Shown: positions 1 through 11,492 of the stretch, one piece after another | Numbering within the stretch: position 1 is the first letter of the stretch | Layout of the letters: each line of letters starts with the position of its first letter | Assembly: GCF_035083965.1 (NCBI RefSeq) | Contig: NC_089736.1 | Coordinates: forward strand, 11,556,207 to 11,620,206 | From: Branchiostoma lanceolatum | Taxonomy: Eukaryota > Chordata > Leptocardii > Amphioxiformes > Branchiostomatidae | Length of the DNA stretch: 64,000 nt | Direction of reading: 5' to 3' | Program-made: the position numbers and the translations under genes | The notes under the pieces: model-generated | What the model saw: only the letters and a program-made list of their open reading frames with translations | Database searches by the model: none | Told to the model about the DNA's origin: nothing

Positions 1-2091
1 GTAAATCCAAAAAAAAATGGTGTGAGGAAAGGCAGATTTGTTTTTCTATAAGCAAGGTGTATGTAATGTTATTCTAGCGGCGGTTTTGTTTTTTAAGCTT
101 ACCAGTTCCATTGTAGATACAGGGTTCTTACACAATGACGTAACTGGCAATGTACAGGTGTACTAAGATTATTGTTAGGAGAAAATGCAATTGCAGAGAG
201 AAATTCTATTAAGAAAAAAGTTAGTAGGGAAAAATGAAACCGTCTGGGGTTAGCCATTTGTTAAGGTGATTTGATCATGGGACTGTCGCCAACAATATTA
301 TGATAGTATCATTCATGACATGAAATAAATTAATTAAAAGAGCAACCACTTTGCTTGAGTGAGTTCATTGGACAGTCAAACTTGAAAAGAAAAATGATAA
401 CACAATGGTATGATATTGACCAATTGATTCAAACCGGCCTGCATTTACATTGCCATGGGAGCTTTTTTACAGTAAAGCTCAGACGAGACATTTTGTACTC
501 TGCCTAGCTCTTAATTTTTAGCCTAGCTGGTGCCTTTATGTACTAGTAACATGCATTCCTCTCTGAACCGGCTTGTATTATCAACTTCTTCACCCTATCT
601 AAAACACGGACATTGTAAATATGAACAGTGTATGCTTTTTCAACGTTGAAGTCTTCTACTCTTATGCTGGCTTGTATGCTATAATCGCCTCTCAGACAAA
701 GTACCCGTAGTGTACACTAGAGTTAACGTTCGATGAAGGGGGTGGGAGGGAGGTACAGGTAAAGCATAGGTCTGTCTTTTTCAGCTGAATATATTATTGT
801 TACACATCAGAAGAGTTTTAGTTGTTACAAATTTCTCCTGGAACCAAACGAAGAATTTAGAGGAGTCGTGCTTTGTTACAGGGGTAACATGTTAGACTAA
901 AAAATATATAATTGCAGGTGATTTACGCAGCATTGTAACAGTACAGTGCAGAATTATGGTATTTCTAGAAGTGTCTGTGTTGGCGTGAACACCCTGCATT
1001 ACTTAACTGTTCAAGTGAGGCTTTGGCTACATCATTGTAAAGCTTAATTATGACGTCCTTTTCCCCTTAAATACTGACATAGTCATGTATGAATTTGATT
1101 CTGTTGTACATTAAATACACAGACCAATATATGTAGAGAAAGAACATGGAAATGTGTGAAGGTCGTATCTCTCGTATTATTGAATATTCGAAGTCTATTC
1201 TCACAACAACATGTTAAATCGTGTTTTTGTTGAATTAATAGTAAATCCCGAATGTGGTATAGTCACTACACATCACAGAGTGTTTGGAAAGAGTTGAAAG
1301 ACTGCAATGCAACCAGAAAGGTTTAATATTTGCTGTATGCGAATGTTACAACAAGACATTTTGCTGTGTGTCAGCTAAGTTTGGTGGGTCCCTTCAATAA
1401 TGCGCAAGAGCCCATTGGCAAATTCATGTATCTACCATTCCCCATATTTGGTTGAGGTGTTGCTGAAAAGATGTATTTAGAAACTTGTAGTATAATTAAA
1501 CTGTATAAATTTGGGGCTTTTATTCAATTTCCTCATTACGTATCCAAGGGTATTGAATAAGTCTAACGAGGCTTGGACATTTTGGAGGAACTAACAAAGG
1601 TACATGTATTAATAAAGCTTGTACAAGTCAACTGTAACTGTAGGAGCAATCATTGATATTTGTGCAAGTCAGTATTTGTGTTAGGACTGGGGAGGGAAAT
1701 ACAAACCACATTTGTATGAAAGTTGGTGGTATTTGTGACTCTTTGGCCATCTCTGAGACTGAAGGATGCTACATCAGGGTAAAAGGGAGTAAAGGCATGT
1801 AGCCTGTCTTTAGTTAAAGACCAGTATAGTATTATTTTGGACAAAACCGAAATTCAAGGTTAGTATCCCATTTTTAAGGTCCAGCAAATTAACTGGTTTC
1901 TATTGAGGGACACTACCAAAACAGTTTGAGGTGTTGTGACTCTTTCTTCTAGTGCACTTAGTTGCATAACGAGTCAAACAAAAACATTACAAATGTATGT
2001 TCTAGGTAGCGAATTTAAGAATGAAAGGCGCATGCAAGACACAAATATCTCTTTTCTGTGGCTGAGTAGAGTTATAGTAAATGTGACATAC
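1..2091. other. Non-coding stretch, no gene seen
   Basis: No long open frame, no convincing exon and no recognisable RNA gene on either strand. A polyadenylation-type AATAAA lies at 1611-1616, so part of this may be the 3' UTR of a plus-strand gene that ends left of the window; that is a guess from the hexamer alone. Confidence 0.4.
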
Positions 2092-2206
2092 TGTCCAAGC
2101 AGAAGCTGGAGGGGGAAACTTCCCTTCTGATAAACCGACCCTCAGAGGCAGTTGGAAATAGGATACCAGCAGAAGAGGGTAGGGATCTCCAACCTCTGCT
2201 TGGACA
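2092..2206. mobile_element. Foldback MITE, TCCAAGCAGA family
   Basis: A 115 bp hairpin. The left end reads TGTCCAAGCAGAAGCTGGAG and the right end is its imperfect reverse complement (ccaacctctgcttggaca). The same TCCAAGCAGA terminus recurs at 11038, 11355 and 52662, so this is a family. It has no coding capacity. Other copies have 8-10 bp direct repeats at their flanks, which points to a Mutator-type origin; here the flanking repeat is poor. Confidence 0.7.
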
Positions 2207-3119
2207 ATAGACATCAGCATTAGGTTGGTAAGATTTTCTTCAACTACATGCCTTGACTAAACAAACTGTTCCTTAATATATTACTGGCCCGCATTTATTG
2301 TGCCCAAGAAAAAACAGTTGATACCAGTTGGAACTGGGTAAGCTTCACATTGAGTCCAAGCTAATAACCTTGCTAATGCATAGCACAACATAATGCCTTC
2401 TGTATCCATTGTCCATTATGCCCTTAAGGAAAAGGGCAAAAGTTGACTTGCAATGGTGGCATTCCACTCAAATATTGGCTAAACAATTAGGTAATTGGTA
2501 TGCCAAGTGTGATCTCTTCTTGTTGGAGATGTTGGATAGAATGGCCATGTGGGGAGGGGGGCAGCAGCTCAACACCAGAATATACTACTAGTATATGTAT
2601 GTGCCATTCAAGCATGGCAGTAAAAAGGTGAAGTTTGTGTATCTGTTTATCCTAAAACAAAGATGGGCTCGTCAGGAATGGACCACAAACTTTTGAAGCA
2701 TTTCCAAGTCGTGGTATCATAGGGTAATGGTGGCTGGCCCAATTACTACAGTACCATAAACTACAGAAAGTATGGGGGATCCAGATCGTATATTTTAGGG
2801 GAAAAGCCCTTTCTAACATTTAATGTATGGCTTTAAATTGTCCAGATACTAGTAACGCCACTAGTGAGTACTAACTACTAAGTAAGTGTTCTTCGTAAGG
2901 AAGTAAGGATGAATCATATAACTGAGAAAGTCCACACAAGATTAACACATACTGCATTTCATTGTATTAACAGTTATGAAGTTGTTATGATATGCATGTA
3001 CTTAACATGATCAGGTCTGACTCCCTAGAATGTGATATAATTCCAGTCCATGTTTGTGTTCAATTTCTCAAGAATTAATGTCTACAGTATTCTCACATCA
3101 TTTACATCCACAAGCTGTG
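2207..3119. other. Non-coding stretch, nothing recognised
   Basis: AT-rich sequence without a supported exon. Open frames in it are short and have no domain-like sequence. Confidence 0.4.
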
Positions 3120-3139
3120 TTCGGGCCATATCGCTCGCC

Positions 3140-3370
3140 AAACATGCACGCTACTGGAATGGGTTGCAGTCCTTAGAACGGGATGTTAAGCGGATGTTAA
3201 GCCGTGGTCCACTCTTCATTTTCTTGTCAAAAAGAGCTAGGGAAATTTGCCCGGTACAATGAACATTTGTACATAGTGTCTGTCTTCTCTGTTACAACCA
3301 GTGGAAGATTGGCTCTTCAGTGAGCTAAAACTGAGCTAAAACTGGATCGAGCACAAGCGATCTCTAAAAA
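3140..3370 (+). repeat. SINE body fragment
   Basis: About 200 bp here matches, in opposite orientation, the body of a tRNA-headed SINE at 60640-60955. Shared blocks include GTTAAGCCGTGGTCCA, AAAGAGCTAGGG and CCGGTACAATGAAC. The tRNA-like head is not visible in this copy, so it is 5'-truncated. Confidence 0.6.
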
Positions 3371-3565
3371 CCTCAAACAAAATGCTCATCAGGCCTTAAT
3401 GTCATATTTCTGCTTGTTGGTCCAAGAAATTACAGAACATCTGTTAATGTATGCAGTACTCAAGTCATTGTTACAGCCTGTGGTTTTGATCTAGATTCTT
3501 CATTTAATTTACAAACAAAATCAGATTGACAGATTTAGCACAAGAATGCCAGCTTTTTTACTTAA

Positions 3566-4547
3566 CCCTCATACACCTGAACCTATTCTTGTGACTAAAA
3601 TGACTGTACGGGGTCAAAAATTACCTCAAAATGTTTTGTTCAGTTAAATCTCCCTTCTCACTTTTTTCGCTACTTGTTATCCATAAATTGCTTCATCAAT
3701 GTAAGAGGAATGTTTTGGCATCTTTAGATATGAATAATTCCAGTTCATTATCATAATCTATGCAAAAAGATCAGAAGGACCACGTCTTGAACTATTCCTA
3801 TTTAGACCGGGAGGGGATTTTTGAGGGCCACGCTAAATTTCATGTTGCAAAACTAATGAACGGCTTATGCGAGAGCCACCAAACTTGGTGGATTTTCATG
3901 AAATGTCCTTAACAAAAATTTCTAATTGATAGAGTATGTTAATCGTTTTTCGTGTTGCCATGGAAACGGGTTTTCGACAGGCATATTTTACAAAATCTGC
4001 TAATTTAAGTTCAAACAATGGCATTTCGAGGCTTTGTTGGTACGCCAAATGTATTTTCTTACATTGTTATCATCTTATGTAATCCAATGCAAATTTTATG
4101 ATTCAACATTGATATTTTATGCTGATTTGATGACGTCATCCGTCAAAATCCAAGATGGCGGATAGAATCCCATAAAATTGCGTCATAATGACGTCATATT
4201 ACGTCATTATGACATGAAATTTGTTATGCTAATACTAATTCACATGTGCATCATCCTTTGAAAATTTGGTGGTCATACAATAAGTAGTTCAGGAGTTACA
4301 GAGGGCAGGTCTCAAAACAGCACATTATTTTTGCTGGGGTCAAAAATGACCCCAGCGGACTCAACACAGACTTTCCTATATAACGTCAACAGTATTGTGC
4401 CGATATCCCTAGAAAATTATGAGAGGTTAGAAAAGATGTCTACTGACAAAGCCACGGAAGGAATTTTTTTTTCGATCAAACATGTTCAACTAGCACGTCA
4501 GAATCCACGCCTGGGGTCCAAAATCACCCCATTCGGGTGTATGAGGG
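3566..4547. mobile_element. Non-autonomous piggyBac-like element (982 bp)
   Basis: The element is bounded by TTAA on both sides (3562-3565 and 4548-4551). Its ends are inverted repeats beginning CCCTCATACACC, matched by GGTGTATGAGGG at the right end. A TTAA target duplication with termini starting CCC is the hallmark of the piggyBac superfamily. There is no transposase. Inside are several TGACGTCA-type CRE palindromes around 4131-4205 and a CAAGATGGCGG YY1-like site at about 4149, so it may carry regulatory activity. Family assignment is by end structure only. Confidence 0.7.
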
Positions 4548-4868
4548 TTAAGGAAAGTCATACATGATTTCATGTACTCTTTGACAAATATCGAGACTTT
4601 AGACCATCATTCCAAATGGACATTTATTGTACATACGTACAAGGTATGTGTTTTATGTCTATCTTTCCAAACTGCCAGTAATGAAATCCCAACATATTGT
4701 GCATCATGTGTATCTTAAAGGTGAACATTTCTAATGCTCATAATTGTGCGATTTCAGAGCTAAAATTAAGTCATGGCTATCTTTCTGATTTACAATGCAC
4801 TGTACACAGCATCTCAGCACAATGATTTTACCGAGCCAAAATTCAACTGAAGTTCTTGTAGCTCATCT

Positions 4869-7381
4869 TCAAATCTTACAGCCAGGTAGGAGCACCACCA
4901 TGACAGTTATGTTGTCCTTAGACCCTGCCAGTAGGGCGCTATGAACCAGTCTCTCAGCCATTAGCTTAGCCAGGTTACAGTACATCTCTCTCTTTGTTGG
5001 CATACAAGTCAGTTCCGACTGTGTGTAAATGGCTGGGTAGTTGTGTTGGACTGGTTTTTGGGACTCCACTTCCGATTTCTGATCACCAAAATCAGCTTCC
5101 AGAATCTTGATGTTCTCTGATATGACACTACCCACTTCTACCTCTTCGTCATCAAATTTTTCCTGGTTCTGTCCCTGCTCTAGAGATTTGCTCACAATGT
5201 CCAGTTTCTCCTCGAGTTTTGCTCTGTCCTTTTCATCCTTTCTGTCATCTCTCTTTCCCTCGTTTCCCTTCTCTGCTGTCTTCTCGACATCCCGCGGTGT
5301 GTGTAGTTTGACTGACAGCGCAGTTTGCGCCCTCGCTTTTCCTTTCTGTGAGCGATCGGTCTTCCCCCCTCCCCTGTTCAAGGCGTGGTTGTCCCCGATC
5401 ATCGGCTTGTTGCTCCCCGCAAAAGAACTCTGTCCGTTCCAGCGACTGCCGCCGTGTATGGATACGGGGGGTTGGTCGCTCGGAGGTGGGATCTCCTGTC
5501 CCGGCACCATCTGAAGAAGAAGTGAAACCGCTTCCTTGTCCGAGAGAACCTCCCAAACCCCGTTTGATGCGAGAATCAGGAACTGCGCATACTGGTCAAT
5601 GGAGATGCATGTCGTGAATGGATCGTTCAGCACACATTTCTTGATGTTTACGTCACCATGGTTACCAAGGCCCCTAGTCGTTGCCATGGTGCCAAAGATG
5701 CGCCCGTGTTTCTTGCTGCCGGTGATGGTGCCCCCGTTGCGTACAACGCGGCTTCGCTCGTGTGGGTTTGACGTGGTGTGGTCTCTTGTGATGCGATAGG
5801 TTTTTCCATCACGGCACAACACAGCATGGGAGTTTCCTGTGATGTAAACAAAATATGATGTGAAAACAGCCTTAATTCCATTATTATACCAGTAGATAAT
5901 AGGGCTGTCTTGAAACATGACGGACCATTGATTAAAAGGATTACAGGGATGTTAAATAGGCAGTACTTTGTTCGCTCATTCAGACCCTGGTAGTGCCTTG
6001 TGGCACGTGTATCAGTACTGTTCCAGTAGCAGGGTACATTTTTACCAGGGATTCCCATTTTACGTCCCTTCCGAAACACGCATGCAGCCCCAACCGAGAA
6101 GTCCTGACCCCTGGACTTGAACCGGGGTCTCCCAGTTACCAACTACGTGTAATTGGAACCAGGAGCTCAACTGTGAGACTGCCGCCAGTTAAGCTACTGG
6201 GACCTTAAATGTAATCATTGAAATCATAGTCATGACAATAACGTACCTGCATTAGCAACATAGAGGACCCCTTTCTCCTGTGGCAAGTCTTTCCCCACTG
6301 AAGAAGGATTAGTCCTGGTCGTCTTCACCTCGTCCGCTTCATCATCTGACACCTCCTCCATGTTGGTGTTCTGTACGAGACACGTGAGCGTAGAACATCC
6401 GCTCCACCGCACGCGCGACTGTTCGTCCCTCCCGCGGGTCAAGACCCAGTCCGTCTGCTGGTGTGCCCGTCTGAAGGCCTGTGCTACATCCTCTGTGTAC
6501 AGATCACCCGGTACCGTGGCCTCTCTCGCGGACCGAGCTGTTTCGCCGTCTTGGGTAACGCTGCGATAGGTCACCGCTGCTTCGTCTTTGTCCTTCAAGT
6601 TTAAGTAGTCTTCAGGGTGTTGTAGATCCTCCGGGCGATCGTACACAACATCTGGATCAAACTTCGCCACCTCTTCGATAAGGTATCGGTGTAGTTCATC
6701 GGAGGCCACCTCTGCTGCGTATGGTCCGTGGTGTCCGTCGTATAGTGCAAAAAATGTCTTGTTCGGATCCTCGCCAAAGTGGTTCTGAAACACGCCAAAG
6801 TCTTCCATAGACGTACGCCATCTGGGATTTGCGTCCGCACATATCCCAACAGCCCTTGCACACTGGGCGCTACAGTTGAGAGCGATACCCTCTATGTCTA
6901 CCTGGATGTCTTCACGGATTTGGCGGAAGACTTCATAGGTGCCCTCCATGTCTGACTTCAGCAGTTCGTATGCATCGTTGATTTTACGTAACTTGTCCTG
7001 TGGGATGGGTTTTTCAGGGGTAGCCTCAGACGTCAGCCTCTTTAGGAGCCTCTTCCTCCTGCCAATGAGCTCTTCCAGGCTATTAGGCTCTGCGTCTCCC
7101 TGATATCCGTACATCTTCAGAGCCTTGTGGAACGTCCTGTGCTCGTTGAATTCACGAATGTCCATGAAGTTCCTGCACTGTTCGCACTGAATGGTAATGT
7201 CGGGCTTGATGGGGTAGTCCGTGATCAGCGTCTCGGGACTCCTTGCGCCGTCTTCGCGGCCCTTCCGTGTTCCGGTGTACCTGGTGGTCCTACGGCCGGT
7301 CGTAGAGGGGCCCTGCAGTTCCTCTTGGTCAGAGGTTGAACTCTGTTCGGAGTCGCTGTGGACCAGCTGTGGCTTAATCAT
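4869..7381 (-). CDS. PP2D1: PP2D1-like protein phosphatase 2C pseudophosphatase
   Basis: Two coding exons: 7381-6247 and 5836-4869 (about 700 aa). The intron starts GTACGT and ends ACAG, and joins the codons as VANAG-NSHAV. Residues about 69-89 form a C-x2-C-x11-H-x4-H finger, which PP2D1 is known to have upstream of its PP2C domain. The PP2C fold follows: RWRTSMEDFG (~190), FALYDGHHG (~214), LYVANAGNSHAV (~376), GLGNHGD, LILASNGVWEVL (~467) and a C-terminal GSKDNITVMVV. Several metal-binding aspartates are changed: GD to GN, LGD to LGN, and the late DG to NG. The first DG and final DN remain. It is therefore probably a pseudo-enzyme, as proposed for PP2D1. A charged low-complexity insert (KKD/E-rich) separates the last two motifs. 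Start: an acceptor (tttccatgtccag) lies just before ATG at 7381, making that Met more likely than the ATG at 7390. Confidence 0.88.
5990..6206 (-). repeat. tRNA-derived SINE in the PP2D1 intron
   Basis: On the minus strand the sequence begins with a tRNA-like head. It has an A-box-like TAGCTTAACTGG and a B box GGTTCAAGTCC, followed by a body with GGGGCTGCATGCGTGTTTC. Similar bodies occur at 48350-48485 and 60961-61090, also on the minus strand. It occupies roughly half of the 410 bp intron. Confidence 0.7.
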
Positions 7382-8082
7382 ACTGGACATGGAAAACAAA
7401 TCAGGAAATTCAGTATTATTAACCAGCACAAGTTTCAGCTGCAATTTTGCTTGTAGTCGTACTGATACTGTAGTCTCACTTACTACTCGCAGTATTTGGC
7501 AATGACTTTTTTTTAGGTCTCAGTTCTTTTAGAAATATGGCAGCTTTTGAGAATCCCTTACAGTATTTCTGTGATCTTAAAAGATCTTAAAACTCCAAAG
7601 CTCCTGGTGTCAGAAACAATAATTTTATTACAGACGGATCACAAAAATAGATGCCTGCAGAGCGGACGTGTTTTCTCAGTCGTGTGGAAATTATCCAAAC
7701 TAGAGAAGTTGTTCGGCACACTAATCCTGATCCGAGCACAATAAGTCGGGATTAGGTAATTTTCTGGGCTATGTAAACATCAATGGGAAAATAAAACAAC
7801 TGTAACACAACAATCTGGGGCACTCGACGGCTGGGAAAATGAAGCTCTTCACGCAGCTATATCTACGTTTTTAGATAAGTAAATGGTAAGAAAGTCGTCT
7901 TTAACTACAAAATGTACCAATCGTCAAAGTCCGAAAATTCCGATGCAGAATCGGAGAAGATCTCGGAAGCCGAGGCCGAGCTCTCGCGCCAACTTTCACC
8001 GTCGCCCTCCATATCTATTTTCCGCCGATCTTTGTACGACAGGGCCTCTACGTGTTGTTAATGGTAAACTGATCAGACTTAC

Positions 8083-8200
8083 CTGGGTTCTCACGTTAAT
8101 GACCCTCGTTAAACTGAATAAATTGGAGTAGAATAAAGGGCTCAAGTCATTATTTTGTCGTCCCGGCCACCGACGTCACGCTCTTACACGCAGCCATTTT
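8083..8200 (-). promoter_or_regulatory. Probable 5' UTR exon and promoter of the PP2D1-like gene
   Basis: On the minus strand a clean donor (ACCCAG|GTAAGT, exon end at 8083) fits the acceptor at 7382-7383, giving a 5' UTR exon before the coding ATG. Just upstream are a CAAAATGGC YY1-like element and a GACGTCGG CRE-like site near 8172-8195, common core features of TATA-less promoters. The transcription start is not determined. Confidence 0.5.
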
Positions 8201-9020
8201 GCTTTGCAATTTACAGTCTCACTCCCTTCGACACAGATGCTGCATAATTCTTTCTTTATCAAAAGAACCACTTTTTTCTGATCAAAAACCTATCAAGCTA
8301 GCAGATATTACATGTATGAGCATGGATATCTCTGAAAATGGTCTAGATTATGTCATTTTTCTTGAGCATTTCATAGGATGGCAAGGATGGAGGGAGTAAC
8401 AATGTTAGAAGTAAAAGCCGGATTGTTTACTTGGTCCCTTAACGTTGCCAAGGCAATGACCTGGGGTCAACAAAGTTAGCTGGTGGGACGGCAACATTGC
8501 AAGAGGGAGGTTATAATCTCCTTGATTGTATCAAGTCCACCGTCCCATTCCAAAATAATGTTTCTTGTCTCTTGTTTCATTTATTATGCCGGGCTTTTTT
8601 CTCTCACTCTATCAACACTCGTACTGCAATATCTCTTTTTTTTTAAATAGATAAACTGACACAGCATTCATGTTACAAAGTCAAACAACCATTCCTTCAC
8701 TAATTTAATCAGTAAATGACATATCACGAAGAAATTGTCATGCGATCAATGCACTGTTACAATCACCCGCTAGGTGCCGCATTGAGTCGATGGAGCAGCT
8801 GCGTAGGATCAGTCCATCCGAAGAAAAATAACACGCTCTAAGAACTACGTGTGGAAATACATTATATATTTGATTTGTCTTAACATATTGCAATAGATAC
8901 AATTATTTTCATAAACTGTTTTTTTTTTATATATCGTCGAAAAGCTACCAGAAAAACACCTTACACTATTCAACACCCCCTTCAAGATTGCATATGAGAT
9001 AGTCCAAATCGTACATCCGG
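8201..9020. other. Intergenic spacer between PP2D1-like gene and RPL41
   Basis: The two genes are divergent. The interval is AT-rich with no supported exon. A perfect promoter cannot be assigned outside the two ends. Confidence 0.4.
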
Positions 9021-9068
9021 GCTCTTTTCCCTTGCACGCTCTCTTTCCCGTTCCTCCATCTTGGCGAG
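9021..9068 (+). promoter_or_regulatory. RPL41 TOP-type promoter and non-coding exon 1
   Basis: A pyrimidine tract (GCTCTCTTTCCCGTTCC) at about 9038-9053 matches the 5' terminal oligopyrimidine start typical of ribosomal-protein genes, which couples translation to growth signalling. It is followed by CCATCTTGGCGAG and the donor GTGAGG at 9069. The exon is untranslated and splices to the exon that holds the RPL41 ATG. Confidence 0.75.
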
Positions 9069-9186
9069 GTGAGGTGACAAAAATGTCTTCGTTGAATCCA
9101 TTGAAAATCCATGTTATTTCCTTTCATCTGTCATTTCCAACTGCATAATATTGTTTCTTAATCTCTTCTAGCCATCTGCACTCAAG

Positions 9187-10297
9187 ATGAGGGCCAAGGT
9201 AAGTTGAGAAAAAGCTAGTTTTAGCCTGAGAAGTAGATGTGATTTTGGGTGTGAAGCATTTACATGCGTCACGAATATGCCTCCCATTACTTCTTCAGTC
9301 GTTGGCCTTTTCTGCTCATTGCATGTTAAGAAATGTAATATATGGTATCTTAGAATATATGGTACCTTAGAATATAGTTTTTACAATTTTGACGGTTAAC
9401 TATCAGAAACTCGTGCTGGTTATGATTTTGTAACTAAAAAGAAAGATAAGCCTGGCTGCCATGTGCATGAAATATTCAGGCATGCAAAAAACATAAATTA
9501 TGAGGCAATTATTGCACCAAGTACTTTTCCTTGTATTGATCTGTAGACTATTTTATTGGTTTTCAATGAAAGTTATGTTCGGTCAACCAAATTATACCGC
9601 ATGACAGTACCAGTAGCCACGAGTAGCTGAAACGTTGGCTTTGTCCCATGTATAGGAAAAGTTTGATAATTAACATAATGAGCTTTTTAGTAGTAATTTT
9701 ACCCAAGAGGGAAATAAAGATACCATTCGCTGCCTTCCTCGACTGAAGATGGTATAAAGGTATAAAGGTTATGTTATAAATTGCTGAACTTTTTTTTTTT
9801 TTTTACAGTGGAAGAAGAAGCGTATGCGAAGGTGAGCAAATTTATGTTATTACACCAGTAACTTCATTACATAATTTGTGCAGGAGGAATGTGTTGATAT
9901 AGCAAATTTCTGTTGGAATTTTGGAACCTGTGTTCTGGTTTTTAAGGTTGCAAAATTAATTCTTGTCCAGTTTTAAAGTAAATTTGGTTATGAACATTCA
10001 TTTTGTGTCATTATTAATATTAAATGTGTCATTTAAAGCTACCAAAAATACAGTGTCCACAATTTCATGTTTTGGAGAGATGTGGTGAAATTGTTATCTT
10101 GCAATTAGTAAACTTTCAGTCCTGGAGACAGCCTTGGTTTCAAAGGCACTCCTTTCTTCTCAGCACAAGATGTCATGATTCCTACATTTTACCCCTGTTT
10201 GTTAAATAAGTTTTCTTTCAAATTTGTTCTTAACCCCACCTTTGTTTTTTGTAGGCTGAAGAGAAAAAGGAGAAAGATGAGGGCTAGGTCCAAGTAG
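9187..10297 (+). CDS. RPL41: 60S ribosomal protein L41
   Basis: Three coding pieces: 9187-9198, 9809-9831 and 10255-10297. All have canonical donors (GTAAGT, GTGAGC) and acceptors (TTTTACAG, TTTTTGTAG). The product is 25 residues, MRAKWKKKRMRR followed by LKRKRRKMRARSK. It differs from human RPL41 at two positions by my recollection. RPL41 is the smallest eukaryotic ribosomal protein, a single basic helix in the large subunit. The length is exactly that expected, and the gene is far too short for ordinary ORF calling. The 3' UTR contains a small tandem repeat (CCAATAGATGTTGAATA twice) and an AATAAA at 10692-10697. Confidence 0.97.
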
Positions 10298-10714
10298 GCA
10301 CCATCTGCCACCATCCCAGCTTCACAAGTGGACCTGTCTGAGGTGGACTGAATCAACACCCAACATCTTCGGAGACCTCCAGTGTCCAGCCCTCCTGTGT
10401 TTCCAGTGACGCCACTTCACCAAGCAGATGTTCGGATGGACATGTAATTGCAGTGATGCAACCCTGTCTGAATCTTAAGAGCAGAAAAGAACAGACTCTC
10501 TATTTAGAACACCGAAACTGTGCTACTCAGTTGAAGAGCTGAACATGGCAACGATCGTGTCTCTTGTTAATCTTTCTGCTTTGGACATGTACACCTGTGA
10601 ATGCCTGACCTCGCTTACAGCTACTTGTATAACCTTTTCAGCAAAACCTACTTCTTTCCAATAGATGTTGAATATATTCCAATAGATGTTGAATAAAGAC
10701 CTCAGTTTTGCTGA

Positions 10715-11037
10715 ATGATGTCTCCTGCTTTTTTTCTGTAGATGATCAGTTTCAGGAAAAAAAGTTTAAAGGCAGGGGTGAATCCCGGGTGATAGTATAA
10801 GTTCTTTGATGAAAAGGAGAGATAACTTGGTATCCAATAACATTGTATCTGAACCCATTAAAGCTGCAGAGTCCATTCTGCCTATTTGTGGGAGTGGACA
10901 GAAGAGACTCAGTAGCTATACCAGGTCGAAGGAAGGGGGTTCCCAGGGAGTCGTATTGGTGATCAGTAGGGTACATGAAAGGAATAGTGTGGGGTGGCAA
11001 AGTCATTAGACTCATAACTCAGATGTCAACCGGATTA
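10715..11037. other. Non-coding spacer after RPL41
   Basis: Nothing supported beyond the RPL41 poly(A) region. It ends at the target repeat of the next MITE. Confidence 0.4.
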
Positions 11038-11179
11038 GTCTCCAAGCAGACCTACGGGTTGGCAAAGACCGTATCCAACAGGCCGAGAAGGAGTTTTCAT
11101 AGCCAACCCAAGATTGCACTATAAGCTCCTTCTTCCAGTTGGATACGGTCTTTGCAATCTACTGGGTCTGGTTGGAGAC
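11038..11179. mobile_element. Foldback MITE, TCCAAGCAGA family, with target duplication
   Basis: Left end GTCTCCAAGCAGACC, right end GGTCTGGTTGGAGAC, with a second inner inverted pair CAAAGACCGTATCCAAC / GTTGGATACGGTCTTTG. The flanks repeat AACCGGAT on both sides (about 11028 and 11182), an 8-9 bp direct repeat consistent with a target-site duplication of the Mutator (or hAT) type. Confidence 0.8.
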
Positions 11180-11354
11180 TAAACCGGATGTGATAGTAAC
11201 GTTTTCTCATGGTGCCTTGTATTGCCCAGAATCCCAGTTGACTTAGATACAAATGTGTCCTGGTGTCAATGAAGTCTTGCAATACCGGTACATGGCTTTT
11301 AGTTGAAAAAGGAATTAACCTTGAAGCAAAAAATTGTAATAGCATGAAAGTTCT

Positions 11355-11492
11355 ACTCTCCAAGCAGAGGTTAGTAGGGAAGATTGTGACCTTTTGATCA
11401 TATGCCCCGTTTTTTGTCCTCCACTAACCATTGCCCCAGGTTGGAGGCTCAAAAAGTGGGGCATCTTCCCCACCAATCTCAGCTTGTAGAGT
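11355..11492. mobile_element. Foldback MITE, TCCAAGCAGA family
   Basis: Left end CTCTCCAAGCAGAGGTTAGT; the right end is an imperfect inverted copy ending in AGCTTGTAGAG. The flanks share ATGAAAGTTC (about 11344 and 11493), a 10 bp direct repeat. With the copies at 2092, 11038 and 52662 this supports one Mutator-like family. Confidence 0.75.

Noticed and set aside
5107-5799. Plus-strand frames within the PP2D1-like gene
   Set aside because: Antisense shadows of the PP2C coding exons.
7912-8061. 49-residue plus-strand frame MYQSSKSENSDAESEKISEA... between PP2D1-like gene and RPL41
   Set aside because: Protein-like composition, but it lies in the 5' UTR intron of the minus-strand gene, has no splice partner and no recognised family.
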